Of a stretch of DNA of 64,000 nt, positions 1 through 8,601 are shown piece by piece. The notes under the pieces were generated by a model, which was not told the origin of the DNA, made no database searches, and worked only from the letters and a program-made list of their open reading frames with translations. Each line of letters begins with the position of its first letter. The first letter of the stretch is position 1. The stretch comes from Acidobacteriota bacterium (GTDB lineage Bacteria; Acidobacteriota; Blastocatellia; Pyrinomonadales; Pyrinomonadaceae): the NCBI GenBank assembly GCA_003385635.1, contig QQUY01000002.1:1-64000 (forward strand), written 5' to 3'. Position numbers and translations under genes: made by a program.

Positions 1-113
1 TCCTGTCGGTATCCCCTTTTGACAAAACTCAATTGTTTCAACTACTTAGCGAAACAAGGATGTCCGAGATAGAAGAGTTCTCTCGTAAACAGTTGAAACT
101 ATTCGACTTTTAA
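1..113 (+). CDS. C-terminal fragment of an unidentified protein (cut by window edge)
   Basis: An open frame enters from the left edge (frame 3) and ends at a TAA at 111-113. About 36 residues are visible, ending in KQLKLFDF. They are hydrophilic, with alternating charged and hydrophobic residues, as in the helical tail of a cytoplasmic protein. No family can be named from so little sequence, and I cannot exclude a chance frame. It lies just before the composite repeat, which would then sit downstream of its stop. Confidence 0.35.
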   Translation, partial: LSVSPFDKTQLFQLLSETRMSEIEEFSRKQLKLFDF

Positions 114-125
114 CCGGACACTAGT

Positions 126-351
126 GATCTCAGATCTCAGATTTCAGAGAAGAAATTCCAGATTCCAAATTCCAAAGAAACAGCGATCCTTTGGTGACGG
201 AAACGCGACCGTTAGGGAGCGTGCCCGAGGCGCTAGCCGAACCGTCCGTGGGCGCTTTGCGATCTCAAATTTCAGATTTCAGAGAAGAAATTCCAGATTC
301 CAAATTCCAAAGAAACAGCGATCCATTGGTGGCGGAAACGCGACCGTCAGG
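126..351. repeat. Composite interspersed repeat, locus A (two tandem copies)
   Basis: Two direct copies of about 90 bp start at 126 and 261. Each begins with seven in-register heptads (126-174: GATCTCA, GATCTCA, GATTTCA, GAGAAGA, AATTCCA, GATTCCA, AATTCCA; 261-309 nearly the same). Each continues into AAGAAACAGCGATCC and a GC-rich core, GCGGAAACGCGACCGTCAGG, at 196-220 (first base differs) and 332-351. The same core recurs three times near 53 kb. Short open frames across it follow from the repeat and are not genes. Confidence 0.85.
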
Positions 352-359
352 TCGATCTC

Positions 360-389
360 TCTGAACTTTGTACTTTGAACTTTGACCTT
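360..389 (-). repeat. Heptad array at the ferredoxin stop codon
   Basis: Four in-register 7-bp units on the plus strand (TGAACTT, TGTACTT, TGAACTT, TGACCTT, 362-389) run into the ferredoxin stop codon at 388-390. Read in the gene's sense the units are AAGGTCA, AAGTTCA, AAGTACA, AAGTTCA. No hairpin plus T-run terminator is seen here. This is one of nine arrays in the window placed at a gene's 3' end. Confidence 0.75.
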
Positions 390-684
390 ACTCCGGGTCC
401 CCGGAGCAATTCGGACCGTACAGTGCGGGTTGTTTCGTACTTATGATGGGATAATTTTCTGCTTCCGCGTTCTTTTCCATCCAGTCGGCATACTTTTCCG
501 GATACGACATGTCGGAATAGATTGCCTCTACCGGGCATTCTGGCAGGCACGCATCGCAGTCGATGCAAACGTCGGGATTGATAAGGAGCCTGTCGGGCGT
601 TTCGTGGAACGCTTCCACAGGGCAAACCGCAGCACAGTCTGTGTACTTACAGTCGATGCACGGCTCCGTAACGATGTAGGTCAT
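388..684 (-). CDS. Seven-iron ferredoxin (3Fe-4S / 4Fe-4S)
   Basis: A 98-residue soluble electron carrier of the FdxA type. Near the N terminus it has a cysteine set, CIDCKYTDCAAVCP, in which a longer gap replaces one cysteine spacing, as in the [3Fe-4S] site. A regular CIDCDACLPECP set for [4Fe-4S] follows. The C-terminal 40 residues (YADWMEKNAE and onward) are the tail typical of Azotobacter FdI and Thermus seven-iron ferredoxins. A GAGGAG lies about 10 bases before the ATG. It is divergent from glpX, with about 140 bp for both promoters. The redox partner is not evident from the neighbours. Assignment to the family is firm and the physiological role is open. Confidence 0.92.
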   Translation of the reverse strand: MTYIVTEPCIDCKYTDCAAVCPVEAFHETPDRLLINPDVCIDCDACLPECPVEAIYSDMSYPEKYADWMEKNAEAENYPIISTKQPALYGPNCSGDPE

Positions 685-746
685 TTCGAAAGAATCTCCT
701 CTGCAAGCAGAAAATCAAAGTACGAAGTTAATACTCCAGGGCCAAC

Positions 747-777
747 TTGTCAAAGCGGTCGGAACAAGTGTTAGAAT
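747..777 (+). promoter_or_regulatory. Sigma-70-like promoter for glpX
   Basis: TTGTCA at 747-752 and TAGAAT at 772-777 form a -35/-10 pair with a slightly long 19-base spacer. It lies about 50 bases before the glpX start, whose ribosome site AAGGA is at 815-819. Read by eye only. Confidence 0.4.
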
Positions 778-826
778 GCCCCATTATCTCGCTAACAAAT
801 TTAGAATCAGCTAGAAGGAACCGTTT

Positions 827-1867
827 ATGAAGAACGCCAAATCGGACGAATTAGCGCTCGATTTCCTGCGTGTCTGCGAGGCTGCAGCGATCGCCTCGGC
901 AAGGACAATGGGACAGGGTGACAGAAAACACTCTGACCATGTCGCCGTAGAAGCCATGCGTGAAACGATGGATTCTGTAGAGATGCGCGGGAAGATCGTG
1001 ATCGGCGAAGGCGAAAGGGACGAAGCACCGATGCTTTACATCGGCGAAGAAGTAGGCGGCAAGGGATACCCGGAAGAGACCAGGGCCGGGTTTCCCGAGA
1101 TCGACATCGCGGTCGATCCGCTTGAAGGAACGAACCTCTGCGCACTGGGGGCAAACAACGCGATTGCCGTACTCGCCGCCGCGGAAAGAGGCGGACTTCT
1201 CAACGCTCCTGATATTTATATGGACAAGATCGTCGTCGGGCCTTCGTGCCGCGGCGCGGTCGATATCGAGGCGCCTGTAAAATACAATCTGAAAGCGATC
1301 GCAAAGTCGCTTGACCGTGAGATCGATGATCTTACGGTTATCGTTCTGGACAGGCCGCGCCACGAGCAGCTTGTAAACGATGTCCGAGAAGCAGGGGCAA
1401 GGATCAGGCTTATCTCGGACGGAGACCTTTCGGCGGGAATCTCAGCCGCGGTCGCGGGAACGAATATCCACGCCTTGATGGGAATTGGCGGAGCACCCGA
1501 AGGAGTTCTGACCGCCGCTGCGATGAAATGTCTGAACGGCGAGATACAGGCAAAACTCGTTTACGATCCGAAGCGCCTGAGCGTTGACGCATCAAAAGTC
1601 CCGCCGGTCGAAGAGGTTCACGAAAGACTCAAGTCGATGGGGATCGATGATCCGGACAAGGTATACAGCACGGATGACCTAGCGCCGGGTGAAAGGATCA
1701 TCTTCGCGGCTTCGGGCGTAACCGACGGCGCGCTTTTAAAAGGTGTCAGATTCTTTGGTGCCGGCAAACGCACGCATTCGGTCGTAATGACCACAGACAC
1801 CAAGAACATAAGATTTGTCGACACGGTTCACGTTGAAGGTGGTCCTGATTCAGTGATCAGGTTTTAG
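827..1867 (+). CDS. glpX: Class II fructose-1,6-bisphosphatase GlpX
   Basis: A 346-residue protein of normal GlpX length. It hydrolyses fructose 1,6-bisphosphate to fructose 6-phosphate in gluconeogenesis, in the cytoplasm. The family's metal and substrate motifs are present: [12 protein letters not shown] near residue 65, [12 protein letters not shown] near 97, and a late [23 protein letters not shown] segment that carries the phosphate-contacting glycine-rich loop. The start is fixed by AAGGA eight bases upstream. It is the first gene of a plus-strand run with a radical SAM gene and a DUF2085 gene. The 74-bp gap to the next gene contains that gene's own GGAGG. No class I Fbp is seen nearby, so this may be the main gluconeogenic phosphatase. 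Confidence 0.95.
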   Translation: MKNAKSDELALDFLRVCEAAAIASARTMGQGDRKHSDHVAVEAMRETMDSVEMRGKIVIGEGERDEAPMLYIGEEVGGKGYPEETRAGFPEIDIAVDPLEGTNLCALGANNAIAVLAAAERGGLLNAPDIYMDKIVVGPSCRGAVDIEAPVKYNLKAIAKSLDREIDDLTVIVLDRPRHEQLVNDVREAGARIRLISDGDLSAGISAAVAGTNIHALMGIGGAPEGVLTAAAMKCLNGEIQAKLVYDPKRLSVDASKVPPVEEVHERLKSMGIDDPDKVYSTDDLAPGERIIFAASGVTDGALLKGVRFFGAGKRTHSVVMTTDTKNIRFVDTVHVEGGPDSVIRF

Positions 1868-1941
1868 GTAATCCTGTCCGTTCAGGTCGGTTCGAACGAC
1901 GACTATCTTTCGACGGCCCTCACATTTGGTTCGGAGGCAGT

Positions 1942-3753
1942 ATGAGCAACACAGCAGTAAATGGCGAACGCGATGTCCTTTCTTCTAACGGAGTCGGTCC
2001 GTCGGACGGCGGCAAACTGATCGTCCTCACTTCTCCGCTTACAGAAGCGATCGATCATGCCGGGTATTTTATTCAGATGGCGATGGCTTCGCTGCCGATC
2101 TGGCTGGAAGGAATAATCAACAGAAAGTATCCGGAATGGAAGGACGTCGAGCACAACAAGGACGGATCGGCAAAGTATATGCCCGCCGGCGTGCGATTGC
2201 TTGAGAAGTCGCTGCTGCGCGAATACACGGAAGAAGACATCGTCTGCTGTTTTCCTGAGGACCTGGGCAAGTTCGTCGGTCCAAACACAAGGATCGTCGC
2301 CGTCTCAACCCACAACCCGCTGGGTGTTACCTTTGCCGCCGGCGTTTACACGTCGATCTTCGGCTCATCGAAGATGCCGATCAATTCACATTATGCCCGC
2401 GAGCTTTTTGCTCGCCTGAAAGACGATCCCTACCGTGAGAACTTCAAGGTGATCGTCGGCGGGTCCGGTGGGTGGCAGATCATCGAAACGGACATGTATG
2501 AGGAGCTCAGCGTCGACTGCGTCGTCGAAGGGCGAAGCGAATCGGAAGAAACCCTTAAGCTGTTTCGCGATGCGATCGAAGGAAAAGAGCTTCCCAAAGA
2601 GATCGAGGTCAAACATCCGACCGACCGCGATAGCATACTTTTCCCCGACAAACGCACGACCTTTGGCGTCGTAGAGATGACCACGGGCTGCGGCAGGCGT
2701 TGCAAGTTCTGTCTGCCGGATCTGAACCCGCAAATCGATCTTCCGAAAGACAGGATCATGGATGCTGTCCGGGCAAATGTCCGGGACGGAAATAAGCAGA
2801 TCTCGCTTGCGACAGAGGACATGTTCATTTGGGGCCAGGTCCACACCGACACTCCTTTTTACTTTCCGAACAGGGAAGCCCTGCTCGACCTCTACAGCGA
2901 TGTGGTCAACACTCCCGGCGTTGAGCAACATGTCTTGAGTCACGCAACGATAGCCCCGGCGGTCGTCGATCCGATCCTTATCAAAGAGCTTTCTGATCTG
3001 TTACTCCCGAAGAGCCCGATCCACTTTCCGTACCTCAGCACCCATCCTGAGAAAAAGGCATTGGCGCCGCTGATCGGACTCGAGACCGGCTCGGTGAATA
3101 TGGCCAAGAAGGTAATGCCGGGCAAGGGTGTACCGTTTTCGATAGATGAATGGCCAAGCGTCGTACTCGAAGGTCTGCGAGTGCTGAACGAAAACAACTG
3201 GTTTCCCGCTATGACGCTGATCGTGGGTAATCCGGACGAAACCGACGATGACGTCAAGGGAACGCTGGACCTGATTTACGAGATGGAAAGACGCGGGCTG
3301 TTCGCGTTCCTGATACCTTCGATCTTCACCCCTCTTCACGACACCAGAATGGAAATGGAGAAAGGCGTCACGCAGACCAAACAACTGTCGCCGCTGCAGT
3401 GGCAGTTGATGATGAAGTGCTGGAAGATGAATCTTCGTCCCGGACAGTATAGTTGGTGGGGACCGACTGCCTGGAGGGTAGGGTCTATCGGAATGTGGCT
3501 TTACAAGCTCAGAAAGCTGAATGGTCCGAACTTTACCTATCCGCTCTTCATGTTCTCCGGCGCGATCTCGGAAAAGCGGCTCGAGAAGATGGGCAAGATC
3601 TATATGGGGAAACCACTGGAAACGAAGTCCCGGAAAGAGCTTATCGCTACCTTGAGGCCCAAGCAGATGCAGTACTTGCGCAAGGACTGCGGTGATCTTC
3701 CACCTGATTTTGTACCCGGAGAAGACACGGCCTCAAGAACAGCGACGGCCTGA
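1942..3753 (+). CDS. B12-binding-fold radical SAM protein, function unknown
   Basis: A 603-residue protein. Residues 100-220 resemble the cobalamin-binding Rossmann fold that precedes many radical SAM cores (VAVSTHNPLGV, then KVIVGGSGGWQI and a VVEGRSE segment). The radical SAM cluster motif CGRRCKFC starts near residue 250 in TTGCGRRCKFCLPDL, and the core continues to about residue 480 (LIGLETGSVNMAKKVMPG, AMTLIVGNPDETDDD). The C-terminal part has WWGPTAWRVGSIGMWLYKL and a conserved-looking YLRKDCGDLPPDF tail. This is the architecture of the B12-dependent radical SAM superfamily (methylases, cyclases, methylthiolases), but no residue points to a substrate. A strong GGAGG precedes the ATG. 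It is followed after 18 bp by the DUF2085 gene, so the two are probably cotranscribed. Confidence 0.85.
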   Translation: MSNTAVNGERDVLSSNGVGPSDGGKLIVLTSPLTEAIDHAGYFIQMAMASLPIWLEGIINRKYPEWKDVEHNKDGSAKYMPAGVRLLEKSLLREYTEEDIVCCFPEDLGKFVGPNTRIVAVSTHNPLGVTFAAGVYTSIFGSSKMPINSHYARELFARLKDDPYRENFKVIVGGSGGWQIIETDMYEELSVDCVVEGRSESEETLKLFRDAIEGKELPKEIEVKHPTDRDSILFPDKRTTFGVVEMTTGCGRRCKFCLPDLNPQIDLPKDRIMDAVRANVRDGNKQISLATEDMFIWGQVHTDTPFYFPNREALLDLYSDVVNTPGVEQHVLSHATIAPAVVDPILIKELSDLLLPKSPIHFPYLSTHPEKKALAPLIGLETGSVNMAKKVMPGKGVPFSIDEWPSVVLEGLRVLNENNWFPAMTLIVGNPDETDDDVKGTLDLIYEMERRGLFAFLIPSIFTPLHDTRMEMEKGVTQTKQLSPLQWQLMMKCWKMNLRPGQYSWWGPTAWRVGSIGMWLYKLRKLNGPNFTYPLFMFSGAISEKRLEKMGKIYMGKPLETKSRKELIATLRPKQMQYLRKDCGDLPPDFVPGEDTASRTATA

Positions 3754-3771
3754 CGCGGGCCAAGAGGTTCT

Positions 3772-4326
3772 ATGCCCGAGACGTCGTCACAATCCGAGTA
3801 CAGATCGATCGAGTTCTTGAGCGACCTCAGGTCTCGTTCAAGGCTGTTTCTAGCCGGGATGACCGGAATCGCCGCCGTGTGGGCGATTTTGATATTGGCG
3901 GCCCCTGTAGCTGCGGCAAGCGCCCTGGAATCCCTTTCAGGCCCCCTATACGATTTCTTTGGATACGTCTGTCACCAGCTCCCCGACCGCTCATTTCATC
4001 TTTTGGAGCACAAACTCGCGGTTTGTTCACGTTGCTCTGGTGTCTATTTCGGGCTTCTGGGCGGGCTTTTGGCCTATCCCTTCGTGAGGCCGCTCGACAA
4101 TAGCGATCCTCTTCCTCGCTTTTGGCTGTTCGCGTCGATGGTTCCGATCGCTGCCGACTGGTCGCTCGGCTATTTCGGAGTGATCGAGAACTCACATTTT
4201 TCCCGTGTGATCACGGGACTGATCCTTGGCGTGGGGTGTGCGATTTTCATCGCACCGGCTCTAATCGAACTCGCCGAGATATCGTTGCGGCGATCCGCTC
4301 TTAAAAGTAGGAAGGCCACCAGTTGA
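3772..4326 (+). CDS. DUF2085 family membrane protein
   Basis: A 184-residue integral membrane protein with about four hydrophobic segments (residues 28-45, 80-100, 118-135, 145-165). It carries the DUF2085 signature: GYVCHQLPDRSF, then LAVCSRCSGVYFGLLGG. The conserved cysteines and histidine of these motifs suggest a metal or haem ligand set, but no function is established for the family. The start has AGAGG at a normal distance. The close spacing to the radical SAM gene suggests coexpression. After the stop, a GAAGGCC/GGCCTTC inverted repeat overlaps the last codons but lacks a T-run. Confidence 0.85.
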   Translation: MPETSSQSEYRSIEFLSDLRSRSRLFLAGMTGIAAVWAILILAAPVAAASALESLSGPLYDFFGYVCHQLPDRSFHLLEHKLAVCSRCSGVYFGLLGGLLAYPFVRPLDNSDPLPRFWLFASMVPIAADWSLGYFGVIENSHFSRVITGLILGVGCAIFIAPALIELAEISLRRSALKSRKATS

Positions 4327-4594
4327 GGCGGCCTTCAGGTCATAAACGATTCTCGATAAACGTTGTCGATAGTTTGTTGGCAGCGACCCCTTCGGACCGC
4401 TCTCTGATATCAAACGGTAGTATAATCCCAAATTTCTGCAATGACAAGCTTTTTCTTTTGTTTAGCAGGATTTAGCCTTGAAGGAACAGTTCGACGCGCA
4501 GAATCGTAGTTGTTTGGGACAACGATATCATTGACTATTGCGGCAGGTAATAGGAAAATTAATTCAATCATTCGTTAACATTCGGGATCGACTT

Positions 4595-4876
4595 ATGAGC
4601 TTTACCAAAGACAGCGCCTCAAAACAGGCTGTTCGCGACCTCTCGAACCGTCTCGGTATCACCGAGAATGAAGTAAGTGTCGCATCCGTGAGTGAAAGGG
4701 ATTTTCCCGATATGGCGCTTGGAGCTAACGTCTCTGGCGAGATGGCAGCGCAAATGATCTCAAGCGGCTGGAAGATAGACCTACAGGCGAATGGAAAGAG
4801 ATATGAGTACCGGGCTGACAAGTATCAATTGAGGCTTGTCGGGTTCAAGGGGTCAAATCACGTCGTCAAATCGTAG
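4595..4876 (+). CDS. Small conserved-looking cytoplasmic protein, unknown function
   Basis: A 93-residue protein beginning MSFTKDSASKQAV. I chose the ATG at 4595 over an upstream TTG at 4538, because the 19 extra residues look like leader sequence. The protein has an N-terminal helix-rich half (VRDLSNRLGITENEVSVASVSE) and a C-terminal half with YEYRADKYQLRLVGF, which reads as a short beta segment. No signal peptide, cysteines or membrane segment. It sits between the DUF2085 gene and the subtilase. A TATAAT at 4421-4426 in the 268-bp upstream gap could be its -10 element, although no good -35 is visible. Not recognised as a known family. Confidence 0.6.
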   Translation: MSFTKDSASKQAVRDLSNRLGITENEVSVASVSERDFPDMALGANVSGEMAAQMISSGWKIDLQANGKRYEYRADKYQLRLVGFKGSNHVVKS

Positions 4877-4920
4877 GCGGCCGTGCCGGAAGTCCTCTCA
4901 GCAGTACCAGGGAGCAAGCA

Positions 4921-6345
4921 ATGAACAAAAAGAACATCTGGATTCACCTTGGTTTGGCTACGCTAGCCGTTGTTATCGCGGCGGTCGCGGGTCAGATCAA
5001 CAGGACTGATTTTTCGGTCGACAGATCGGACCGGAACGTCGACCATACGACCGAAAAGCCTCTCGCATTGGAGAGAAGTCCGATCGAAAGCGAACCGGAG
5101 GTCCTGGTGAGACTCAAGCCGGGTGTCGCGCTATCGACGATCAAAAGACTCGCCGAGTCTAACAATGACCGGATCGAAGACGAGATCGAGATAGTCAACG
5201 GCCTTGTGGCGATAGACGACCTTGATGACGCCGATGCCAAAGAAGTCTCGATGCAGTACGCCGAGATGAGCGATGTCGTCGAGTACGCTGAACCAAATTT
5301 CAGGATTGAGCTTGATCCGGTGAGAGCATTCGGCGATAACATCCCTTCTGAATCCGTTTCGGTTCTTGAAGGAGCCCCAAACGACCCCATGTTCGGCGAA
5401 CAGTGGGCGCTCAACAACGATGGTGCGAACGGAGGCAAGGAACGGGCTGACATCGATGCCTTAAAGGCGTGGTTGCTTACGCAAGGGAGCGAGGAAGTTG
5501 TCGTCGCGGTCCTTGACAGCGGAGTCGACTATACTCATCCCGATCTTGTGACCAACATGTGGTTCAGGCCTGACGATGTACCTGCGTACACGGACGACGA
5601 GCTTGGCCCGGTAGATGACAGACACGGATATGACGCAACAGAGAACGCCGGGGATCCGATGGACGACAACGGTCACGGCACGCACTGTGCGGGCATTATA
5701 GGTGCGGAAGGAAATAACGGCACCGGAATCGCGGGAATTAATTGGAAGCTCGAAATAATGCCTCTGAAATTCATCGGACGCGGCGGCTTCGGATCTACGA
5801 AGAATGCGATCGAAGCTATCAACTATGCTGTTGACCGTAAGAAGGCAGGCGTCAACGTTCGTGTGATCAACGCAAGCTGGGGTTCAACGCTCTATTCAAA
5901 AGCGCTTGAGGATGCGATCCGTGCGGCAGGCGAGGCAGGCATCCTGTTTGTTGCGGCTGCAGGAAACAACAGTACGGACAATGACCGAAGACCTCACTAC
6001 CCTTCGAACTACGATCTTCCGAACGTGATCAGCGTGGCCGCGCTTGATAGAGCGGATTCGATGGCTCAGTTCTCGAACTTTGGAATAAACACGGTGCACA
6101 TCGCGGCGCCCGGAAAGGATATCCTTTCAACCTGGCTGAATGACGCTTACCGCGAGGCGTCGGGAACGTCGATGGCCACGCCGCAGGTTGTCGGAGTCGC
6201 TGCACTGATAGTAGCTAACGATCAGAAGATCAACGTAGCGGATTTACGCGAGAAACTGTTGAATTCCGTTGACGTGATAGATGAGCTAAAGGACAAGGTC
6301 AAGACCGGCGGAAGGCTAAACGCCGGAAAGGCTCTCGGAGATTGA
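4921..6345 (+). CDS. Secreted S8 subtilisin-like serine protease
   Basis: A 474-residue preproprotease. An N-terminal hydrophobic stretch (residues 7-25) acts as signal or anchor. Residues 55-135 form a fervidolysin-type prodomain (VLVRLKPGVALS ... VEYAEPNF). The catalytic triad is complete: Asp199 in AVLDSGVDYTHPDL, His252 in NGHGTHCAG and Ser417 in SGTSMATPQ, with the oxyanion Asn in AAAGNNSTDND. The protein ends shortly after the catalytic domain, so there is no sorting or repeat domain. GGGAG lies upstream of the ATG. It is followed by a strong intrinsic terminator, so the transcription unit ends here. Probably an exported scavenging or processing protease. Confidence 0.93.
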   Translation: MNKKNIWIHLGLATLAVVIAAVAGQINRTDFSVDRSDRNVDHTTEKPLALERSPIESEPEVLVRLKPGVALSTIKRLAESNNDRIEDEIEIVNGLVAIDDLDDADAKEVSMQYAEMSDVVEYAEPNFRIELDPVRAFGDNIPSESVSVLEGAPNDPMFGEQWALNNDGANGGKERADIDALKAWLLTQGSEEVVVAVLDSGVDYTHPDLVTNMWFRPDDVPAYTDDELGPVDDRHGYDATENAGDPMDDNGHGTHCAGIIGAEGNNGTGIAGINWKLEIMPLKFIGRGGFGSTKNAIEAINYAVDRKKAGVNVRVINASWGSTLYSKALEDAIRAAGEAGILFVAAAGNNSTDNDRRPHYPSNYDLPNVISVAALDRADSMAQFSNFGINTVHIAAPGKDILSTWLNDAYREASGTSMATPQVVGVAALIVANDQKINVADLREKLLNSVDVIDELKDKVKTGGRLNAGKALGD

Positions 6346-6377
6346 TCCGGGATCGAATACTCTCGCTTCCTCTGCAT

Positions 6378-6410
6378 GCCGCCGGGCCTTTATGGCCGGC
6401 GGCTTTTTTT
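6378..6410 (+). terminator. Intrinsic terminator after the subtilase
   Basis: The stem GCCGCCGG(G)CC pairs with GGCCGGCGGC across a TTTAT loop, with one bulged G. It is followed directly by seven T. It lies 33 bp after the subtilase stop codon. Confidence 0.85.
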
Positions 6411-6638
6411 GTTTCCGATCACGATATCGAACATTCGCCTTACGACATCGTTGGGAACAATGCTCTCTCAATCACGTAGTTGCCGCTAAATCGTTGCAAA
6501 CAAGGGGCTGATGCCCTGTTCTTGATGAGTGGCATGATGATTGCCGTCTGTCTATGTCGTGACAAAGCCTACGAACAACCGGATCCCGGTAAATCAAGCA
6601 AGCAGAAAGGCATTATCGAAGGTGAAAGGAGACTTGAT

Positions 6639-7616
6639 ATGAACAGCTATAGGAATATCTCCGCTGCGCTATCGATCGCGGCGATGATACTCGGCCTAAC
6701 GGTGCTTGTTTCGGCGCAACGCAGAAACAGCCAATACGACCCCTACTACGGACGCAATACATCAAACATCAACTACGCAGTCAGAAATCTGCGAGACAAC
6801 GCTCGCCGGTTTCAGGATACTCTCGACAGAACACTCGACAGAAGCAGGCTCGACGGCACAAATCGGGAAGACTATCTAAACGACCTTGCCAGCAAATTCA
6901 AGAACGCAGCGGAAGATCTCGACGATGAGTACGAGGGCCGGGGCAGCCGGCGCAGCAGCTCCGACGAAGCCCGCAGAGTGGTTCAGTACGGCGCCGAGCT
7001 TGATAATGCGCTATCGAGATCGCGGATCGGCTACAACAACTACACCCTTATGTCTTCGTGGGCTGCAATCGAAAGGGACCTTGCCACGGTCGCACGAACC
7101 TACAATATAGGCTATTACGGCATGTACGGGCGCGGTAACAGAGGGCCCGTGAGGGGAAATCGCGGCGGGAACGTCGGAAGATACCCTGGACGAGTTGGAA
7201 ACAGGGGGGTTTACAATCGAAATCTCCGGTCAACCATCGTCAGGCTGAAGAACAATGCCCGCAGGTTTGAAGATCGAATAGATGACATCGACGACCGCGA
7301 CAGGTGGGGCAGGAACACTTACAGCAACAACCTCGAGAGCTTGACCGACCGCTTCAAGAACGCGGTAGACAGACTTGAGGACGAGTACGAGAACAGGCGC
7401 GATTACAATGACAGCTATAACGAGGTAAGGGATGTATTGAACCTCGGTGCCCAGGTGGACAGGGAGCTGTCACGTGCACGAGTTGGCAGGTCAATCCGAA
7501 ACGATTGGAGCAGGATAGAGTCGGATCTGAGGGTGCTGGCGAATGCTTATAACATCCGCTACGACGGACGATCAAGATACGGCATCGGCGACATCTTTCG
7601 GAACTTTCCATTCTAA
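6639..7616 (+). CDS. Secreted protein with a tandem internal duplication, unknown function
   Basis: I place the start at the ATG at 6639, preceded by AAAGGAG, which gives 325 residues. The open frame reaches up to 6480. A signal peptide spans about residues 1-27 (SIAAMILGLTVLVSA). The mature part is very rich in Arg, Asp, Asn and Tyr and contains two homologous units of about 110 residues. Unit one starts near NLRDNARRFQDTLD and unit two near RLKNNARRFEDRID. Each continues with FKNA(A/V)(E/D)(D/R)L(D/E)DEYE, then an R-V-x-G-A-x-(L/V)-(D/E)-x-x-L-S-R segment, and ends in a W-x-x-I-E-x-D-L helix with A-x-(T/A)-Y-N-I. A Gly/Arg-rich linker (GNRGPVRGNRG) joins them. The pattern predicts helical bundles outside the cytoplasm. 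Not recognised as a characterised family. Confidence 0.8.
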   Translation: MNSYRNISAALSIAAMILGLTVLVSAQRRNSQYDPYYGRNTSNINYAVRNLRDNARRFQDTLDRTLDRSRLDGTNREDYLNDLASKFKNAAEDLDDEYEGRGSRRSSSDEARRVVQYGAELDNALSRSRIGYNNYTLMSSWAAIERDLATVARTYNIGYYGMYGRGNRGPVRGNRGGNVGRYPGRVGNRGVYNRNLRSTIVRLKNNARRFEDRIDDIDDRDRWGRNTYSNNLESLTDRFKNAVDRLEDEYENRRDYNDSYNEVRDVLNLGAQVDRELSRARVGRSIRNDWSRIESDLRVLANAYNIRYDGRSRYGIGDIFRNFPF

Positions 7617-7642
7617 GAAAGACACAATCTCAGAAAGCTGCG

Positions 7643-7669
7643 GCCCGGACACCAGTCCGGGCTTTTTTT
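7643..7669 (+). terminator. Intrinsic terminator after the duplicated secreted protein
   Basis: A perfect 8-bp stem GCCCGGAC/GTCCGGGC with an ACCA loop is followed by seven T. It lies 27 bp after the preceding stop and before rsmI. Confidence 0.88.
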
Positions 7670-7711
7670 GTGCATTTCGTGGCACGGCCTGCGACCTAGT
7701 ATCATCATTTC

Positions 7712-8581
7712 GTGCCCGGAACCCTCTACATCGTTTCAACCCCTATCGGCAATTTGCGAGACATAACGTACCGGGCTGTCGATGTTCTTAAAGAGTGCGA
7801 CATAATCGCGTGCGAAGACACAAGACGGACCGGCCGACTGCTCAAGGAGTTCGGAATCGATTCCAGGCTTGTCAGCTACCACGACCATAATGAGGAGGAA
7901 AGGGCCGAGGAGATCGTCGAGCACCTGAATGCAGGAGATTCTGTGGCGATAGTTTCCGACGCGGGAACCCCCGGGATCGCGGATCCCGGATACAGGGCAG
8001 TGAAGGGTGCACTCGAGGCGGGCGCCGAGATCGTACCTGTCCCGGGCCCTGCAGCGTTCGTTGCCGCCGCAAGTGTCTCCGGGCTCCCGACCGATGCACT
8101 ATACTTCGGTGCATTTCTTCCATCGAGGAAAGGTGAACGAATAAGAAGGCTGGCTGAGGTAAGGGATATTCCGGCCACTCTTGCCTTTTACGAATCGCCG
8201 CACCGGATCAAAGAAAGCCTGGAGGACTGCCTCTCCGTTCTTGGCGACAGGAACGCCGTAATCGCCCGCGAACTGACGAAAGTCCACGAAGAACTCATCG
8301 CGGGAAAGATCTCCGAGATCTTGATCTTTCTCGGTGACGGCGAGATAAAAGGCGAGCTCGTCCTTCTTTTCGAACGGGGTTCGGAAGACGCACCATCAGG
8401 AATCGATATTGATGCGGTCCGGGATCGTTATCAGGAATTGATCGCAGAAGATCTTGACCCGAAAAAGGCACTGAAGAAGATCTCAAAGGAGTCCGGAATT
8501 CCTCGTGCCGAGGTCTATCGCCGGATCCACATTTTTGATCCTGCGGAAGAAGAAAAGGCGCCCCCTGAAGAGGACGCCTGA
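7712..8581 (+). CDS. rsmI: 16S rRNA (cytidine-1402-2'-O)-methyltransferase RsmI
   Basis: A 289-residue SAM-dependent methyltransferase of the tetrapyrrole-methylase fold. It 2'-O-methylates C1402 in the ribosomal P-site region of 16S rRNA. The family N terminus is intact: GTLYIVSTPIGNLRDIT, then CEDTRRTGRLLKEFGI. SDAGTPGIADPGY near residue 80 and VPGPAAFVAAASVSGL near 112 are the SAM-binding loops, and FYESPHRI follows. The C-terminal extension (about residue 235 onward) carries the small helical tail common in RsmI. The start is GTG, which aligns with the family N terminus. It is convergent with the M28 peptidase gene, with 20 bp between the stops. Confidence 0.95.
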   Translation: MPGTLYIVSTPIGNLRDITYRAVDVLKECDIIACEDTRRTGRLLKEFGIDSRLVSYHDHNEEERAEEIVEHLNAGDSVAIVSDAGTPGIADPGYRAVKGALEAGAEIVPVPGPAAFVAAASVSGLPTDALYFGAFLPSRKGERIRRLAEVRDIPATLAFYESPHRIKESLEDCLSVLGDRNAVIARELTKVHEELIAGKISEILIFLGDGEIKGELVLLFERGSEDAPSGIDIDAVRDRYQELIAEDLDPKKALKKISKESGIPRAEVYRRIHIFDPAEEEKAPPEEDA

Positions 8582-8601
8582 CAAGCATCGCTTGAAAACG
8601 A

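Noticed and set aside
124-378. Plus-strand open frame of 84 codons at the left end
   Set aside because: It is a translation of the direct repeat, with the same peptide twice; no gene-like composition.
827-1363. Long minus-strand frames inside glpX, and similar antisense frames in clpC, bamA and tamB
   Set aside because: They are shadows of strongly supported genes, without their own domains or ribosome sites.
1880-1905. tRNA-like GGTTCGAAC loop after glpX
   Set aside because: No acceptor or anticodon stem can be formed around it. No tRNA was found elsewhere by eye.
7679-7695. Sigma-54 promoter TGGCACGGCCTGCG before rsmI
   Set aside because: The GG and GC elements are two bases too close for a -24/-12 promoter.
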